Numbered from the stretch's first letter, positions 22,134 to 36,804 are shown. The stretch is DNA of 64,000 bases from Bifidobacterium erythrocebi (GCF_012932675.1 NZ_JAAIIF010000008.1:124001-188000), one strand, 5' to 3'. Notes: generated by a model from the sequence alone, not told the origin. Program-made: numbers and translations.

Positions 22134-22547
22134 ATGACCATCGCATACACCGATGAGAAGAAATTCACCGTGGAACAGACGCAGAAGCTGTTCCTGTCGG
22201 TCGGATGGGTGTCCGGGCAGTACCCTGAACGTCTGCATAAGGCGTTGATGGGCTCGTCCACCGTGTTCAGCGCGTGGGACGGCGAGCGGCTGGTCGGTCT
22301 GGTTCGCGTGCTCGACGATACGGAAATGGTCGCCTACATGCATTACGTGCTGGTCGACCCCGAATACCAGGGGCAGGGGATCGCCGGTCATTTGGTGGGC
22401 ATGGTCAAGGAGAAGTATCGCGATTATCTGTACATCGAAGTCATGCCCGAGGAGAGCAGGAACGCGTCGTTCTATCAGAAGCACGGATTCCGGATCATGG
22501 AGGATGGCGTGGCCATGCAGATCTGCAATCCCGGGGAGAAGCGTTAG
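22134..22547 (+). CDS. GNAT family N-acetyltransferase
   Basis: A 137-aa acetyltransferase. The acetyl-CoA-binding motif A is clear (YVLVDPEYQGQGIAGHLVGM), followed by YIEVMPEESRNASFYQKHGF, typical of YdfB/YjdJ-like GNAT proteins. The ATG at 22134 has AAAAGGAG upstream. Substrate unknown. It is followed by a strong hairpin shared with the convergent hydrolase gene. Confidence 0.9.
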   Translation: MTIAYTDEKKFTVEQTQKLFLSVGWVSGQYPERLHKALMGSSTVFSAWDGERLVGLVRVLDDTEMVAYMHYVLVDPEYQGQGIAGHLVGMVKEKYRDYLYIEVMPEESRNASFYQKHGFRIMEDGVAMQICNPGEKR

Positions 22548-22577
22548 GGAAAAGACAAGCCGGTTGTTTTCCGCTTG

Positions 22578-22613
22578 GCGTCATGGCGGGTTCGCGGAAC
22601 GCCGCCATGACGC
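22578..22613. terminator. Hairpin between convergent GNAT and hydrolase genes
   Basis: A 12-bp perfect stem (GCGTCATGGCGG with CCGCCATGACGC) with a 12-base loop lies between the two convergent stop codons. It probably terminates both transcripts. Confidence 0.65.
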
Positions 22614-22624
22614 GTGCCCCACGG

Positions 22625-23623
22625 TCAGATCGTGAACGTGCGGCGGATGAACCCCTCCACCGTGCGCCAATACAGGTCGGGGTCCTTGCCCGAGCTTTCC
22701 ATATGCCCGGCACCGGGAACCAGCAGCTTCTCACGGTCGATGCTGGAGCATGCGGCATAGTTCGCGGCGAGGAACCTCGGACTCACCAGCGTGTCGGCGC
22801 CGCCGTGGATGAACAGCATCGGGATGACCGTATGCCGCAGCGAGTCCCTGCAGGAGGCCTCCGTGAAGTCATAGCCCGCACGGCGCTTGCAGATCAGTCC
22901 CGCCGTATCGACGCATGCCGCGGCAACCAGACGAGGCAGATGGAACATGGTGTGCGCCATGTCGATGAATTCCTCGCGTGCCGAAGCGAACCCGCTTTCC
23001 GCGATGCCGGCCACCACATTGCGCGGCAGTCTTGGATCGCCCACGGTATTCATCACCGTGCTTGCGCCCATCGACCCGCCGTACAGCAGGATCCGTGCCT
23101 CCGGATCGCTCTGCACGATCAGATGGATCCAGTTCAGCAGATCATTGCGTTCGAGCCAGCCCATGCCCACATAGCGCCCTTCGCTGAGCTCGTGCGCGCG
23201 CTGCGCCGGAACCAGTACGGTGAACCCAAGCCTTGCGTAGCGGTGCGCCCATTTCGCCATCTCGGCGGGCTCTCCGGTGTATCCGTGGACGCAGATCGCA
23301 TAGGCGTGCGGCGTGGGGGAGGCGCAGTCCGGGTCGAACAGCCATCCGTGCAGGCGCAGGCCGTCGCGGCTGCCCAATTCCACCGGCTGTTTGGCCTGTT
23401 CGAACCATTCGCCGGCCTCCTTGGCCTCGCCGACACTCATCTTCTCGGCGCGGTCGGGAGCGATGATGCTTTTGCGGAATATGGAGTTTTTGGACTGGGT
23501 GTCGATGGCGAACCGGAACATCCAGTCCGCGGCGGCGGCGAGCAGTCCCGTGACGGCGAGTACGGAGGTTCCTGCCGCGATGCAGGAGATGCGGGCGATA
23601 TCGTGCTTGTCGGATTGCGTCAT
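22625..23623 (-). CDS. Membrane-anchored alpha/beta hydrolase
   Basis: A 332-aa protein with one N-terminal hydrophobic helix (about residues 13-33) followed by an alpha/beta-hydrolase domain. The catalytic triad can be assigned: Ser184 in YGGSMGAST, Asp277 in FIHGGADTLV and His307 in GAGHMES. The oxyanion region is CVHGYTGEP. This is the BAAT/YqkD-like serine hydrolase type; substrate is unknown. It probably sits at the cytoplasmic membrane with its catalytic domain outside. It is convergent with the GNAT gene. Confidence 0.87.
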   Translation of the reverse strand: MTQSDKHDIARISCIAAGTSVLAVTGLLAAAADWMFRFAIDTQSKNSIFRKSIIAPDRAEKMSVGEAKEAGEWFEQAKQPVELGSRDGLRLHGWLFDPDCASPTPHAYAICVHGYTGEPAEMAKWAHRYARLGFTVLVPAQRAHELSEGRYVGMGWLERNDLLNWIHLIVQSDPEARILLYGGSMGASTVMNTVGDPRLPRNVVAGIAESGFASAREEFIDMAHTMFHLPRLVAAACVDTAGLICKRRAGYDFTEASCRDSLRHTVIPMLFIHGGADTLVSPRFLAANYAACSSIDREKLLVPGAGHMESSGKDPDLYWRTVEGFIRRTFTI

Positions 23624-23851
23624 CTTTGCCTCGTTTCAGACATTGCGTTACCTGTATACAGCTTACCGTTTTCCGCCGCGTCCCTGCCACGGGAGGTTTG
23701 TCCGGCGCGCGTGTAACATATAAGAGGCTTTGGCGAGGGAAGGCGCAGGATGCGCACTTCCGTTATCGACTCGGCGTATTTCCGCTCTCCTTGGGTGGTT
23801 TTCCGGCGCGTCGTGGCGCCAATCGAAACACTACTAAGGAGCATTTTTCAC

Positions 23852-24475
23852 ATGGCTAACACCATCTCCCTGAACGGCGAAGCACGTACTGAGTTCGGCA
23901 AGGGCGTTGCCCGTCGCCTGCGCGTCGCCAACAAGATCCCGGCAACCATCTACGCCGGTGGCACCGAGCCCGCATACCTGACCCTGCCGATGCGCGAGAC
24001 CACCCTGGCCCTGCGTCACACCAACGCCCTGTTCAGCCTTACCTTCGACGGCCAGACCAAGATGGCCGTCGTCAAGGACGTGCAGAAGAACCCGGTCAAG
24101 CGCATCATCGAGCACATCGACTTCCTCGAGGTCAAGGCCGGCGAGAAGATCGACGTCGAGGTGCCGGTGTTCGTCGAAGGCCAGCCGAAGGGCGCCGCCG
24201 TGGCGTTCGTCGACATCCAGGAGCTCAAGGTCCGCGCCGATGTCGCCAACCTGCCTGAGAAGATCGTCGTGAACGTCGAAGGCCTGACCGACGGCACCAA
24301 GGTCCTGCTCAAGGACGTGCAGATGCCGGAAGGCGCCGAGCTCGACATGGATGACCTTGAGGAATCCGTCGTCACCGTCGAGGTGCCGGAAGACGCCACC
24401 GAGTCCACCGAGGCTGCCGCTCCGGCTGCCGATGCCGACGCTGCCGCCGCCGCTCCGGCTGCCGATGCCGAGTGA
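23852..24475 (+). CDS. rplY: 50S ribosomal protein L25 (Ctc form)
   Basis: A 207-aa ribosomal protein L25 of the long TL5/Ctc form that binds 5S rRNA. It has an N-terminal L25 domain (ISLNGEARTEFGKGVARRLR), then the beta-barrel domain (VPVFVEGQPKGA, LPEKIVVNVEGL). The C-terminal tail is rich in Ala and Asp/Glu, a common extension in actinobacteria. CTAAGGAG precedes the ATG. It is a single-gene unit ending in a strong terminator. Confidence 0.95.
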   Translation: MANTISLNGEARTEFGKGVARRLRVANKIPATIYAGGTEPAYLTLPMRETTLALRHTNALFSLTFDGQTKMAVVKDVQKNPVKRIIEHIDFLEVKAGEKIDVEVPVFVEGQPKGAAVAFVDIQELKVRADVANLPEKIVVNVEGLTDGTKVLLKDVQMPEGAELDMDDLEESVVTVEVPEDATESTEAAAPAADADAAAAAPAADAE

Positions 24476-24513
24476 GCCTTGCCGCGTAACGGCATGATCA
24501 TGCATTGATCGAT

Positions 24514-24551
24514 GATGAGGGCCCGTGTTCATTCACGGGCCCTCATCGTTT
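24514..24551 (+). terminator. Terminator after rplY
   Basis: A 14-bp perfect stem (GATGAGGGCCCGTG with CACGGGCCCTCATC) and a six-base loop, then GTTTT. Confidence 0.9.
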
Positions 24552-24676
24552 TCACGATGTGAACCTTTCCCGCGCCGGTCTGTCCCGCTGTGAGAAAGTA
24601 AACATCAGCGTCCGTCACAAGCGGACAACACAGAACAACGGCCGTCCAACGGCCATCGAAGCCAAGAAGAAGTGAA

Positions 24677-25804
24677 ATGACTGAAAACACACATCACGAC
24701 CCCGCAGCATTGGACAAGCTGACCGAGGCCTTCACCGTTCTGCCGAATGACAACCCCGCATCCGATGCCAAGCGCAACGAACTGATCGACAAGCCCGCGT
24801 TCGGTCAGGTCTTCTCCGACAACATGGCACACATGACCTGGACCAAGGGCGAGGGCTGGGGCGATCGCCGCATCGAGCCGTACGCGCCGCTGAAGATGGA
24901 TCCGGGCGCATCCGTGCTGCATTACGCGCAGGAATGCTTCGAGGGCCTGAAGGCCTACCGTCACGCCGACGGCTCCACCTGGCTGTTCCGCCCGGATGCG
25001 AACGCCGAGCGTTTCCAGAACTCCGCCAAGCGTCTGTACCTGCCGGAACTGCCGATCGACGACTTCATCGGCTCCGTCGCGGCACTGGTCAAGCGTGATG
25101 TGAACTGGGTTCCGTCCCGCCGCGAATACACGCTGTACATGCGTCCGTTCATGTTCGCCTCCGAACCGTTCCTGGGCGTGCGCGCGCCGCAGGAAGTGGA
25201 CTACTGCGTGATCGCCTCCCCGTCCGGCCCGTACTTCCCGGGCGGCGTGAAGCCCGTCAGCATCTGGGTCGAAGACAAGTGGTTCCGTACCGGCCCTGGC
25301 GGCACCGGTTTCGCCAAGTGCGGCGGCAACTACGCGGCCTCCCTGCTCGGTGAATACACCGGCATCGACCACGGCTGCCAGCAGGTCTGCTTCGTCGACG
25401 CAGCCACCAAGACCTATCTGGAGGAGCTTGGCGGTATGAACATGATGGTCGTGCACAAGGACGGCCACGTGGAGACCCCGTCCCTGACCGGCAACATCCT
25501 GCCGGGCGTGACCCGCCGCTCCTTGATCCAGCTCATTCAGGACAACGGCCACGATGTGGTCGAGACCATGATCGCCCTGGATCAGCTGCTCGAAGACATC
25601 AAGTCCGGCGAGGTCACCGAGGTGTTCGCCTGCGGCACCGCCGCCATCATCACCCCGATCGGCCGTTTCAAGTCCGAGAAGTTCGATGTGACCGTGGCGG
25701 ACGGCGGCTCCGGCGAGTTCACCATGGCGCTGCGCAACCAGCTGCTCGGCATCCAGCTCGGCGAGATCGAGGATCCGCACAACTGGATGTGGAAGGTCTG
25801 CTGA
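24677..25804 (+). CDS. ilvE: Branched-chain amino acid aminotransferase
   Basis: A 375-aa fold-type IV PLP aminotransferase of the long (BCAT2-like) class, for the last step of leucine, isoleucine and valine synthesis. The PLP lysine is Lys214 in GTGFAKCGGNYAAS. Other conserved features are LHYAQECFEGLKAYR, VPSRREYTLYMRPFM and the C-terminal TEVFACGTAAIITPIG. The ATG follows AAGAAG. It is preceded by an approximately 120-base leader with no recognisable attenuator and followed by a hairpin terminator. Confidence 0.95.
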   Translation: MTENTHHDPAALDKLTEAFTVLPNDNPASDAKRNELIDKPAFGQVFSDNMAHMTWTKGEGWGDRRIEPYAPLKMDPGASVLHYAQECFEGLKAYRHADGSTWLFRPDANAERFQNSAKRLYLPELPIDDFIGSVAALVKRDVNWVPSRREYTLYMRPFMFASEPFLGVRAPQEVDYCVIASPSGPYFPGGVKPVSIWVEDKWFRTGPGGTGFAKCGGNYAASLLGEYTGIDHGCQQVCFVDAATKTYLEELGGMNMMVVHKDGHVETPSLTGNILPGVTRRSLIQLIQDNGHDVVETMIALDQLLEDIKSGEVTEVFACGTAAIITPIGRFKSEKFDVTVADGGSGEFTMALRNQLLGIQLGEIEDPHNWMWKVC

Positions 25805-25843
25805 TTTTTCATCAGTCCGAGTCCGACTTCCGATTCTCATAAG

Positions 25844-25890
25844 GCAGGCGGGCGGTGTACGTTCATTGCGTATGCCGTCCGCCTGCTTGT
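25844..25890 (+). terminator. Terminator after ilvE
   Basis: A 12-bp stem with one wobble (GCAGGCGGGCGG with CCGTCCGCCTGC) and a 19-base interior that can pair further, followed by TTGTTG. Confidence 0.65.
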
Positions 25891-25962
25891 TGTCTATGGG
25901 CATATCCGGCGATAGGGTAGTGCTTTCGGTTCAGTCGGAAGATCAAAGAGGGGAGAGCGGCC

Positions 25963-26649
25963 GTGCAAATCGCATGGGCGAACAATGCATTTTTGCAGGT
26001 TATCGAATATATCGCGGTGTTCTGCTGCGGCATGGTCGGCGGCTCGGCGACCGTTCGTAAAGGATACGACATCACCGCCATCATCATCGCATCATGGCTT
26101 ACGGCATTGGGCGGCGGCATCATCCGCGACGTCATGCTCGGCGTTCCGCCGGTCGGCGTCAACGACAAGGGGTTGGTGATCACCGCGCTTGCCTCTGGCG
26201 TGGCCATGGCATTCATCTATCCGGAAGTCGACGAATTGCGCTGGTCGATGCTCACTCTGGACGCTCTGGCCATGGCCCTGTTCGCGGTGGAGGGGACCGC
26301 CAAGGCGCTGACGCTGGGCTCTTCGGGTATGACGGCCGCCTTCATGGGGATGTTCACCGCGTTGGGCGGCGGGTTGATCAGGGACACGCTTATCAACAAG
26401 GTGCCCATGATCATTGCGGACAAACATTGGTATTTCGTTCCGGCGGCGGTCGGATGCGTGTGCACCGTCGGCATCTGCCGCATGACCCAGCATGGGGTCA
26501 TCGATGTCCGAATCGAGATGGCGCTGGAACTGGTAACGGTGGTGCTGGTGGTGGCCATGCGTCTGCTCTCGGTCAAATTCGATATCTCGGTTCCGGGCGC
26601 GATCGCACGCAACCATGTGTATCTTCCTGGCGAAGAGCATAGACGCTGA
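25963..26649 (+). CDS. TRIC-family (YadS/UPF0126) membrane protein
   Basis: A 228-aa membrane protein with seven helices built from two repeated halves. Each half carries the Gly-rich motif of prokaryotic TRIC channels (TALGGGIIRD and TALGGGLIRD), which shape a potassium/cation-permeable pore in studied homologues. It has a GTG start with GGGGAGAG upstream. It is convergent with rpsT, sharing a bidirectional terminator. Confidence 0.9.
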   Translation: MQIAWANNAFLQVIEYIAVFCCGMVGGSATVRKGYDITAIIIASWLTALGGGIIRDVMLGVPPVGVNDKGLVITALASGVAMAFIYPEVDELRWSMLTLDALAMALFAVEGTAKALTLGSSGMTAAFMGMFTALGGGLIRDTLINKVPMIIADKHWYFVPAAVGCVCTVGICRMTQHGVIDVRIEMALELVTVVLVVAMRLLSVKFDISVPGAIARNHVYLPGEEHRR

Positions 26650-26687
26650 GGAAGCGCTTCGCGGCAGAGGGAACCGGATTATACGAG

Positions 26688-26725
26688 AAAAGCCCCTGCG
26701 AACCAGATGGTTCACAGGGGCTTTT
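26688..26725. terminator. Bidirectional terminator between TRIC gene and rpsT
   Basis: An 11-bp stem AAAAGCCCCTG with CAGGGGCTTTT continues inward as GAACC/GGTTC around an AGAT loop. T-runs follow on both strands. Confidence 0.93.
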
Positions 26726-26749
26726 GCTATTGCCTTATCGGCAGGAGAC

Positions 26750-27010
26750 TCACAGAGCGTTGATGGCCACAGCGAGACCGGACTTGCGGTTGGCAGCCTG
26801 GTTCTTGTGGATCACGCCGGCGCCGGCGGCCTTGTCGAGCTTCTGAGCAGCGACCTTGTAGGCGGCCTCTGCAGCAGCCTTATCTCCAGCCTCGATGGCC
26901 TTGCGGGTGGCGCGGATGGCGGTCTTCAGACCGGACTTCACGGCCACATTGCGCTTGTGCGACTTCTCATTGGTGAGAACGCGCTTCTTCTGCGACTTAA
27001 TGTTTGCCAC
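26750..27010 (-). CDS. rpsT: 30S ribosomal protein S20
   Basis: An 86-aa basic helical ribosomal protein binding 16S rRNA. The start [20 protein letters not shown] is the S20 signature. The start codon is GTG (27010-27008 on the minus strand) preceded by GGAG. It is divergent from lepA, as is usual in bifidobacteria and many other bacteria. Confidence 0.97.
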   Translation of the reverse strand: MANIKSQKKRVLTNEKSHKRNVAVKSGLKTAIRATRKAIEAGDKAAAEAAYKVAAQKLDKAAGAGVIHKNQAANRKSGLAVAINAL

Positions 27011-27174
27011 GTTTACTCCAAACGATGTGTATTACAAGGACATACAAAAATTAGAGGATAGCATGGGGCATGGAAAAAATCGGGATGGCACGCCGGAAAC
27101 GGCCAGACGGAACGGTTACATGCCCCCACTGCTACACTAGGGGAAGTTTGAGCATTCGTCAGGAGGCATATTCG

Positions 27175-29055
27175 GTGGTCGTTCAGCACAACCAACCCGG
27201 TTCCACAGATCAGTCGTTGATCCGCAACTTCTGCATCATCGCGCATATCGATCACGGCAAGTCGACCGTCGCCGACCGTATTCTGCAGTTGAGCGGCATC
27301 GTGCCGGAGCGTGAGATGCGCGACCGATTCCTCGACCGCATGGATATCGAGCAGGAGCGCGGCATCACCATCAAGTCGCAGGCCGTCCGCGTGCCGTGGA
27401 CGTTCGACGGCAAGGAATACACGCTCGGCATGATCGACACCCCGGGCCATGTGGATTTCACCTACGAGGTCTCGCGCGCATTGGCCGCTTGCGAGGGCGC
27501 GGTGCTGCTGGTGGACGCCACGCAGGGCATCGAAGCCCAGACGCTGAGCAACCTGTACATGGCCATCGACCATGACCTGACCATCATCCCCGTGCTGAAC
27601 AAGATCGATCTGCCGAGCGCCGAGCCCGACAAGCATGCCGAGGAGATCGCGGGCCTCATCGGATGCGATCCGTCCGACGTGCTGCGCGTTTCCGGCAAGA
27701 CCGGCGAGGGCGTGGCCGACCTGCTCGACCAGATCGTCACGGACATCCCCGCGCCGCATGGCGATCCCGACGCCCCGGCCCGCGCCCTGATCTTCGATTC
27801 GGTGTACGACTCGTACCGCGGCATCGTCACCTATATCCGTATGGTCGACGGCGAACTCCATTCGCGCGAGAAGCTGCACATGATGGGCATCGGCATGACG
27901 CACGAACCGATCGAGATAGGCGTGATCAGCCCGGATATGACCCCGACCAAGGCGTTGGGTGCCGGCGAGGTCGGTTATGTGATCACCGGCGCGAAGGACG
28001 TCAGCCAATCCAAGGTGGGCGATACCGTGACCTCCGCCGTCAAGCCTGCCACGGAGCCGTTGCCCGGCTACCGCGACCCGAAGCCGATGGTGTACGCCGG
28101 CCTGTTCCCGATCGACAACGCGCAGTTCCCCGAATTGCGCGAGGCGCTGGACAAGCTCAAGCTCAACGACGCCGCCCTGGTCTACACGCCGGAAACCTCG
28201 GTGGCCCTGGGCTTCGGCTTCCGCTGCGGTTTCCTCGGCCTGCTGCACATGGAGATCGTCTCGGAGCGACTCAGCCGTGAATTCAACCTCGATCTCATCC
28301 AGACGGCGCCCAATGTCACCTACGAGGTGACCTCCGAGGACGGCAGCGAGCATTTCGTGACCAATCCGAGCGAATTCCCGGACGGCAAGATCAAGAAGAT
28401 CGTCGAGCCGATGGTCGCCGCGGACATCATCACTCCGAAGGAGTTCATCGGCGCGGTGATGGATCTGTGCCAGGACCACCGCGGACAGATGGGCACGATG
28501 GAATACATCTCCACCGAACGAGTGGAGATGCACTACCGCATCCCGCTGGCGGAGGTCGTATTCGACTTCTTCGACCAGCTCAAGAGCCGCACCAAGGGCT
28601 ATGCCTCGCTCGACTACCATGAGGACGGCGAGCAGACCGCCGATCTGGTGAAGGTGGACATTCTGATCCAGGGCGAGAAGGTCGATGCGTTCAGCGCCAT
28701 CGTGCACCGCGACAAGGCCTACAGCTATGGCGTGATGATGACCAAGAAGCTGCGTGAGCTCATTCCGCGCCAGCAGTTCGAGATTCCGATCCAGGCCGCC
28801 ATCGGCTCGCGCATCATCGCGCGCGAGAACATCCGCGCCCTGCGCAAGGACGTGCTCGCCAAGTGCTATGGCGGTGACATCACGCGTAAGCGCAAGCTGC
28901 TCGAAAAGCAGAAGGCCGGCAAGAAGCGCATGAAGATGCTCGGTCATGTGGAGGTGCCGCAGGAGGCGTTCATCGCGGCGTTGTCCACCGGTGAGGACCC
29001 CACCGACCGCGACACCAAGGACAAGATCCGCGCCGCGCAGAAGACCGAAGGCTGA
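27175..29055 (+). CDS. lepA: Elongation factor 4 (LepA)
   Basis: A 626-aa translational GTPase that acts on stalled or mistranslocated ribosomes. The G motifs are AHIDHGKST (G1), RGITI (G2), DTPGH (G3) and NKIDLP (G4); the C-terminal LepA-specific domain contains [17 protein letters not shown] chose the GTG at 27175 because AGGAGG lies at the right distance; the frame is open from 27070 but the extra residues are not conserved. The hemW region follows eight bases after the stop, so the two genes form an operon. Confidence 0.96.
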   Translation: MVVQHNQPGSTDQSLIRNFCIIAHIDHGKSTVADRILQLSGIVPEREMRDRFLDRMDIEQERGITIKSQAVRVPWTFDGKEYTLGMIDTPGHVDFTYEVSRALAACEGAVLLVDATQGIEAQTLSNLYMAIDHDLTIIPVLNKIDLPSAEPDKHAEEIAGLIGCDPSDVLRVSGKTGEGVADLLDQIVTDIPAPHGDPDAPARALIFDSVYDSYRGIVTYIRMVDGELHSREKLHMMGIGMTHEPIEIGVISPDMTPTKALGAGEVGYVITGAKDVSQSKVGDTVTSAVKPATEPLPGYRDPKPMVYAGLFPIDNAQFPELREALDKLKLNDAALVYTPETSVALGFGFRCGFLGLLHMEIVSERLSREFNLDLIQTAPNVTYEVTSEDGSEHFVTNPSEFPDGKIKKIVEPMVAADIITPKEFIGAVMDLCQDHRGQMGTMEYISTERVEMHYRIPLAEVVFDFFDQLKSRTKGYASLDYHEDGEQTADLVKVDILIQGEKVDAFSAIVHRDKAYSYGVMMTKKLRELIPRQQFEIPIQAAIGSRIIARENIRALRKDVLAKCYGGDITRKRKLLEKQKAGKKRMKMLGHVEVPQEAFIAALSTGEDPTDRDTKDKIRAAQKTEG

Positions 29056-29063
29056 CCGTCGCC

Positions 29064-29201
29064 GTGACGTTCGAGGCCTATATTCACGTTCCATTCTGTC
29101 TGCGCCGCCGAGCCGTGAAGCGGGGAACCCGGTGGGTTCCCTGTAGGCGAGGGGAGCGGCTTGCCGCGACGGCAGCGGCGGCAAGGGGGTACGAGTCATG
29201 A
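29064..29201 (+). other. Duplicated and diverged 5' end of hemW (45-codon frame)
   Basis: A GTG eight bases after the lepA stop opens a 45-codon frame. Its first 15 codons repeat the start of hemW: GTGACGTTCGAGG... at 29064-29108 against ATGACATTCGAGG... at 29198-29242, with 40 of 45 bases identical. The frame then diverges (RRAVKRGTRW...), lacks the second and third cluster cysteines, and ends in a TGA overlapping the hemW ATG (ATGA). It may be the old hemW start split by an insertion, or it may now work as a coupling ORF that delivers ribosomes to hemW. Confidence 0.75.
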
Positions 29202-30361
29202 CATTCGAGGTCTACGTTCACGTTCCATTCTGTCTGCGCCGCTGCGGCTACTGCGATTTCAACACCTATACCGCGATGGATATGGGAGGGGGCGCGTCCC
29301 GGGGCAACTACGCCACCATGGCGATCCGAGAGATGCGCTTGGTGCGCGATTGGCAGCTCGGGCATGGCATCGACGAGCCGGCCGCGTCCACGGTGTTCTT
29401 CGGAGGCGGGACGCCGACGGTGCTGCACGCCGGGGATCTGGTGCGTGCGCTCGACGCGGTGCGTGAGCTGTGGGGGATTGCCGACGATGCGGAGATCACC
29501 ACCGAGGCGAATCCGGATACGGTGGATGCCGATTACGTGCGCGAGCTCGCTGACGGCGGATTCAACCGTATCTCCTTCGGCATGCAGTCGGCGGTTCCCG
29601 CGGTGCTGCACACGCTTGACCGCACGCATACGCCGGCCAATGTAGCTGCGGGCGTCGCTGCCGCGGATGCCGCGGGCATGCGCTCCAGCGTGGATCTGAT
29701 CTACGGGGCGCCGGGGGAGAGCCTTGACGATTGGCGCACCTCCGTGCGCACGGCCATCGACCTGGGTGTGAACCATATATCCGCATACGCGTTGGCCATC
29801 GCACCGACCACAAAGATGGGACGGCAGATAGCGGCCGGCAAACTGCCGCGGCCGGACGACGACGACGAAGCTGCGAAATACGAGATAGCTGATGAATTGC
29901 TGCAGGCGGCGGGTCTGCAATGGTACGAGATCAGCAACTGGGCCCGGCCGGGGTATGAGTCCCGTCACAATCTCGGCTACTGGCGCAACGTCGACTGGAC
30001 CGGCATCGGGCCGGGCGCGCATTCGCATTACAATGCCCACGGCGGCACGCAGGGCATGCGTTCCTGGGACATCGCGCACCCGAAGCTGTGGGGCACCGCC
30101 ATCAGCGAGGGGTCGGTGCCGTGGGCCGGAAGCGAGACCATCGCCGCGGAGGAGAATATAGAGGAGACCATCATGCTCGGTCTGCGGTTGCATGAGGGGC
30201 TGGACACCTCCCGCCTTGATGGCGTCGTGCCGGAAAGCGCCTGGCACGGGCTCGAGAACGACGGGCTGATCGTCCGTCACGGGAATCGTGCGGTGCCCAC
30301 GCTGCGTGGCCGGCTGCTCAACGACACCGTCATCGAACGGCTGTTCTCGTTCCTCGATTAG
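29198..30361 (+). CDS. hemW: Radical SAM protein HemW (coproporphyrinogen oxidase-like)
   Basis: A 387-aa radical SAM protein. Cluster cysteines Cys12, Cys16 and Cys19 lie in HVPFCLRRCGYCDFNTY. The SAM-binding glycine motif is TVFFGGGTPT, and IYGAPGESLDDW and HNLGYWRNVDWTGIGPGAHS are typical of HemW. HemW is thought to be a heme-insertion chaperone and not the oxygen-independent coproporphyrinogen dehydrogenase; bifidobacteria lack a full heme pathway, so its client is unclear. The ATG has a weak AAGGGGG upstream and overlaps the stop of the duplicate 5' ORF. Confidence 0.9.
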   Translation: MTFEVYVHVPFCLRRCGYCDFNTYTAMDMGGGASRGNYATMAIREMRLVRDWQLGHGIDEPAASTVFFGGGTPTVLHAGDLVRALDAVRELWGIADDAEITTEANPDTVDADYVRELADGGFNRISFGMQSAVPAVLHTLDRTHTPANVAAGVAAADAAGMRSSVDLIYGAPGESLDDWRTSVRTAIDLGVNHISAYALAIAPTTKMGRQIAAGKLPRPDDDDEAAKYEIADELLQAAGLQWYEISNWARPGYESRHNLGYWRNVDWTGIGPGAHSHYNAHGGTQGMRSWDIAHPKLWGTAISEGSVPWAGSETIAAEENIEETIMLGLRLHEGLDTSRLDGVVPESAWHGLENDGLIVRHGNRAVPTLRGRLLNDTVIERLFSFLD

Positions 30362-30622
30362 GGGTGTGTCGCACTCAGGCACGGTCTGAGGGGACACGCC
30401 GTGCGCGTCTTCGCAAGACACGGCCGGATTGTCGCGAAACATATTGGAATCTGGCCGTTTACACAGAGGAAATATTTCACGTCGGGCTCATTGTCCATTG
30501 ACTTTTCAGGGCATTCGTTATATGGACACGCGGCAGTGTATGACATAAGGGCGCGCTATTCTAATCCACGCATTAAAGAACCGCAAGACTTTTCTTGCCC
30601 AAAAACATTGAAGGTGGTTTCG

Positions 30623-35194
<4,572 letters not shown>

Positions 35195-35195
35195 C

Positions 35196-36743
35196 ATGGG
35201 AGATCCTCGTGGATTCCTGAAGGTCCGTACCCGTCGCGAACTGGCCGAACGCCCCGTTGAGGAGCGAATCAAGGACTGGTTCGACGTTCACACCGAATCC
35301 GGCCTGCAGTCGTGGACCACGGAACAGGCCGCACGCTGCATGGATTGTGGCACCCCGTTCTGCATGAACGGCTGCCCGCTGGGCAACATCATCCCCGAGT
35401 TCAACGACCTGGTCCGCCAGGAGAAGTGGGAGGACGCCTACAACAGGCTGTCCGAGACCAACAACTTCCCGGAGGTCACCGGCCGCATCTGCCCGGCTCT
35501 GTGCGAGGCGGCCTGCGTGCTCGGCATCCATCAGCCGGCCACGATGATCCAGAACGACGAGCGCACCATCATCGACCAGGCCTGGAACCTCGACTACGTC
35601 AAGCCGCTGCCGCCGCAGCGTCTGACCGATCAGACCGTGGCCGTGGTCGGATCCGGACCGTCCGGACTCGCCTGCGCGCAGCAGCTCACCCGTGCCGGCC
35701 ATACGGTGGTCGTGTACGAGCGCGATGACGCCATCGGCGGCCTGATGCGCTACGGCATTCCGAACTTCAAGCTCGACAAGCGCCTGCTTGACCGTCGTGT
35801 GGAGCAGATGGAGGCCGAAGGCACCGTGTTCCGCACCGGCGTGGAGATCGGCAAGGACATCTCCTGGGACGATCTGCGTTCCCGCTACGACGCCGTGGTG
35901 GTGGCCATCGGCTCCACCGTGCCGCGCGACATGAAGCTCCCCGGCCGTGAGCTCGAAGGCATCCACTTCGCCATGGAGTTCCTGCCGGACGCGACCCGCC
36001 GCGTGTACGGCGTCAAGCCGATCAACGACATCACCGCCGAAGGCAAGCATGTCGTCATCATCGGCGGCGGCGACACCGGCTCCGACTGCCTCGGCACCGC
36101 CCTGCGCCAGGGAGCGAAGGACGTGACAGTGCTGCAGATCATGCCGCAGGAACCGAAGCAACGCCCCGACAACCAGCCGTGGCCGACGTTCGCACGCCTG
36201 TACAAAGAAACCTCCTCTATGGAGGAAGGCTTCGAGACGCAGCGCGCCGAATACGTGTACAACACCGACTCGGTGAACTTCGTCGGCTCGGAAGAGGAGC
36301 AGGCCAAGGTGAAGATCGAGAACTCCACCGCGACCGAAGGCTTCGTTTCCGACGAGCACGGCCATGTCACCGGTCTGAAGGTGGTGAACGTCGCCCCGGG
36401 CGAGAACGGGCCGTTCACCCGTCAGAGCGGTACGGAACGTGTGATCCCCGCCGACCTGGTGCTCATCTCCGTGGGCTTCCTGCACCCGGACACCACCACG
36501 CTGACCGATCAGATGCCCGTCGACCTGGATGGACGCGGCAACGTGGCCCGCAACGACGATTTCGCCACCTCCCAGGACGGCGTGTTCGCCTGCGGTGACG
36601 CCGGACGAGGCCAGAGCCTCGTGGTGTGGGCCATTGCGGAAGGCCGCTCCTGCGCGGCCGCGGTCGACAAGTACCTGACCGGTGCCACCGAATTGCAGGC
36701 ACCCATCGTCGCTTCCAAGCGTCCGATGATGCTGCCTCGCTGA
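35196..36743 (+). CDS. gltD: Glutamate synthase (NADPH) small subunit
   Basis: A 515-aa iron-sulfur flavoprotein that passes electrons from NADPH to GltB. The N-terminal cluster-binding region contains CMDCGTPFCMNGCPLGN and GRICPALCEAACVLG. FAD binding is VAVVGSGPSGLACAQ, and NADPH binding is VVIIGGGDTGSDCLG. The C-terminal FAD motif reads VFACGDAGRGQSLVVWA. GAAGGAG overlaps the end of gltB. A hairpin terminator follows about 28 bases after the stop. Confidence 0.96.
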   Translation: MGDPRGFLKVRTRRELAERPVEERIKDWFDVHTESGLQSWTTEQAARCMDCGTPFCMNGCPLGNIIPEFNDLVRQEKWEDAYNRLSETNNFPEVTGRICPALCEAACVLGIHQPATMIQNDERTIIDQAWNLDYVKPLPPQRLTDQTVAVVGSGPSGLACAQQLTRAGHTVVVYERDDAIGGLMRYGIPNFKLDKRLLDRRVEQMEAEGTVFRTGVEIGKDISWDDLRSRYDAVVVAIGSTVPRDMKLPGRELEGIHFAMEFLPDATRRVYGVKPINDITAEGKHVVIIGGGDTGSDCLGTALRQGAKDVTVLQIMPQEPKQRPDNQPWPTFARLYKETSSMEEGFETQRAEYVYNTDSVNFVGSEEEQAKVKIENSTATEGFVSDEHGHVTGLKVVNVAPGENGPFTRQSGTERVIPADLVLISVGFLHPDTTTLTDQMPVDLDGRGNVARNDDFATSQDGVFACGDAGRGQSLVVWAIAEGRSCAAAVDKYLTGATELQAPIVASKRPMMLPR

Positions 36744-36771
36744 CCGGCTGATACAAAACCGACGAATTCGA

Positions 36772-36804
36772 GAATCCTGCGGTAAACTAACCGCAGGATT
36801 CTTT
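36772..36804 (+). terminator. Terminator after gltD
   Basis: A 12-bp perfect stem (GAATCCTGCGGT with ACCGCAGGATTC) and a six-base loop, followed by TTTCG. The next gene starts only 31 bases later. Confidence 0.8.
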
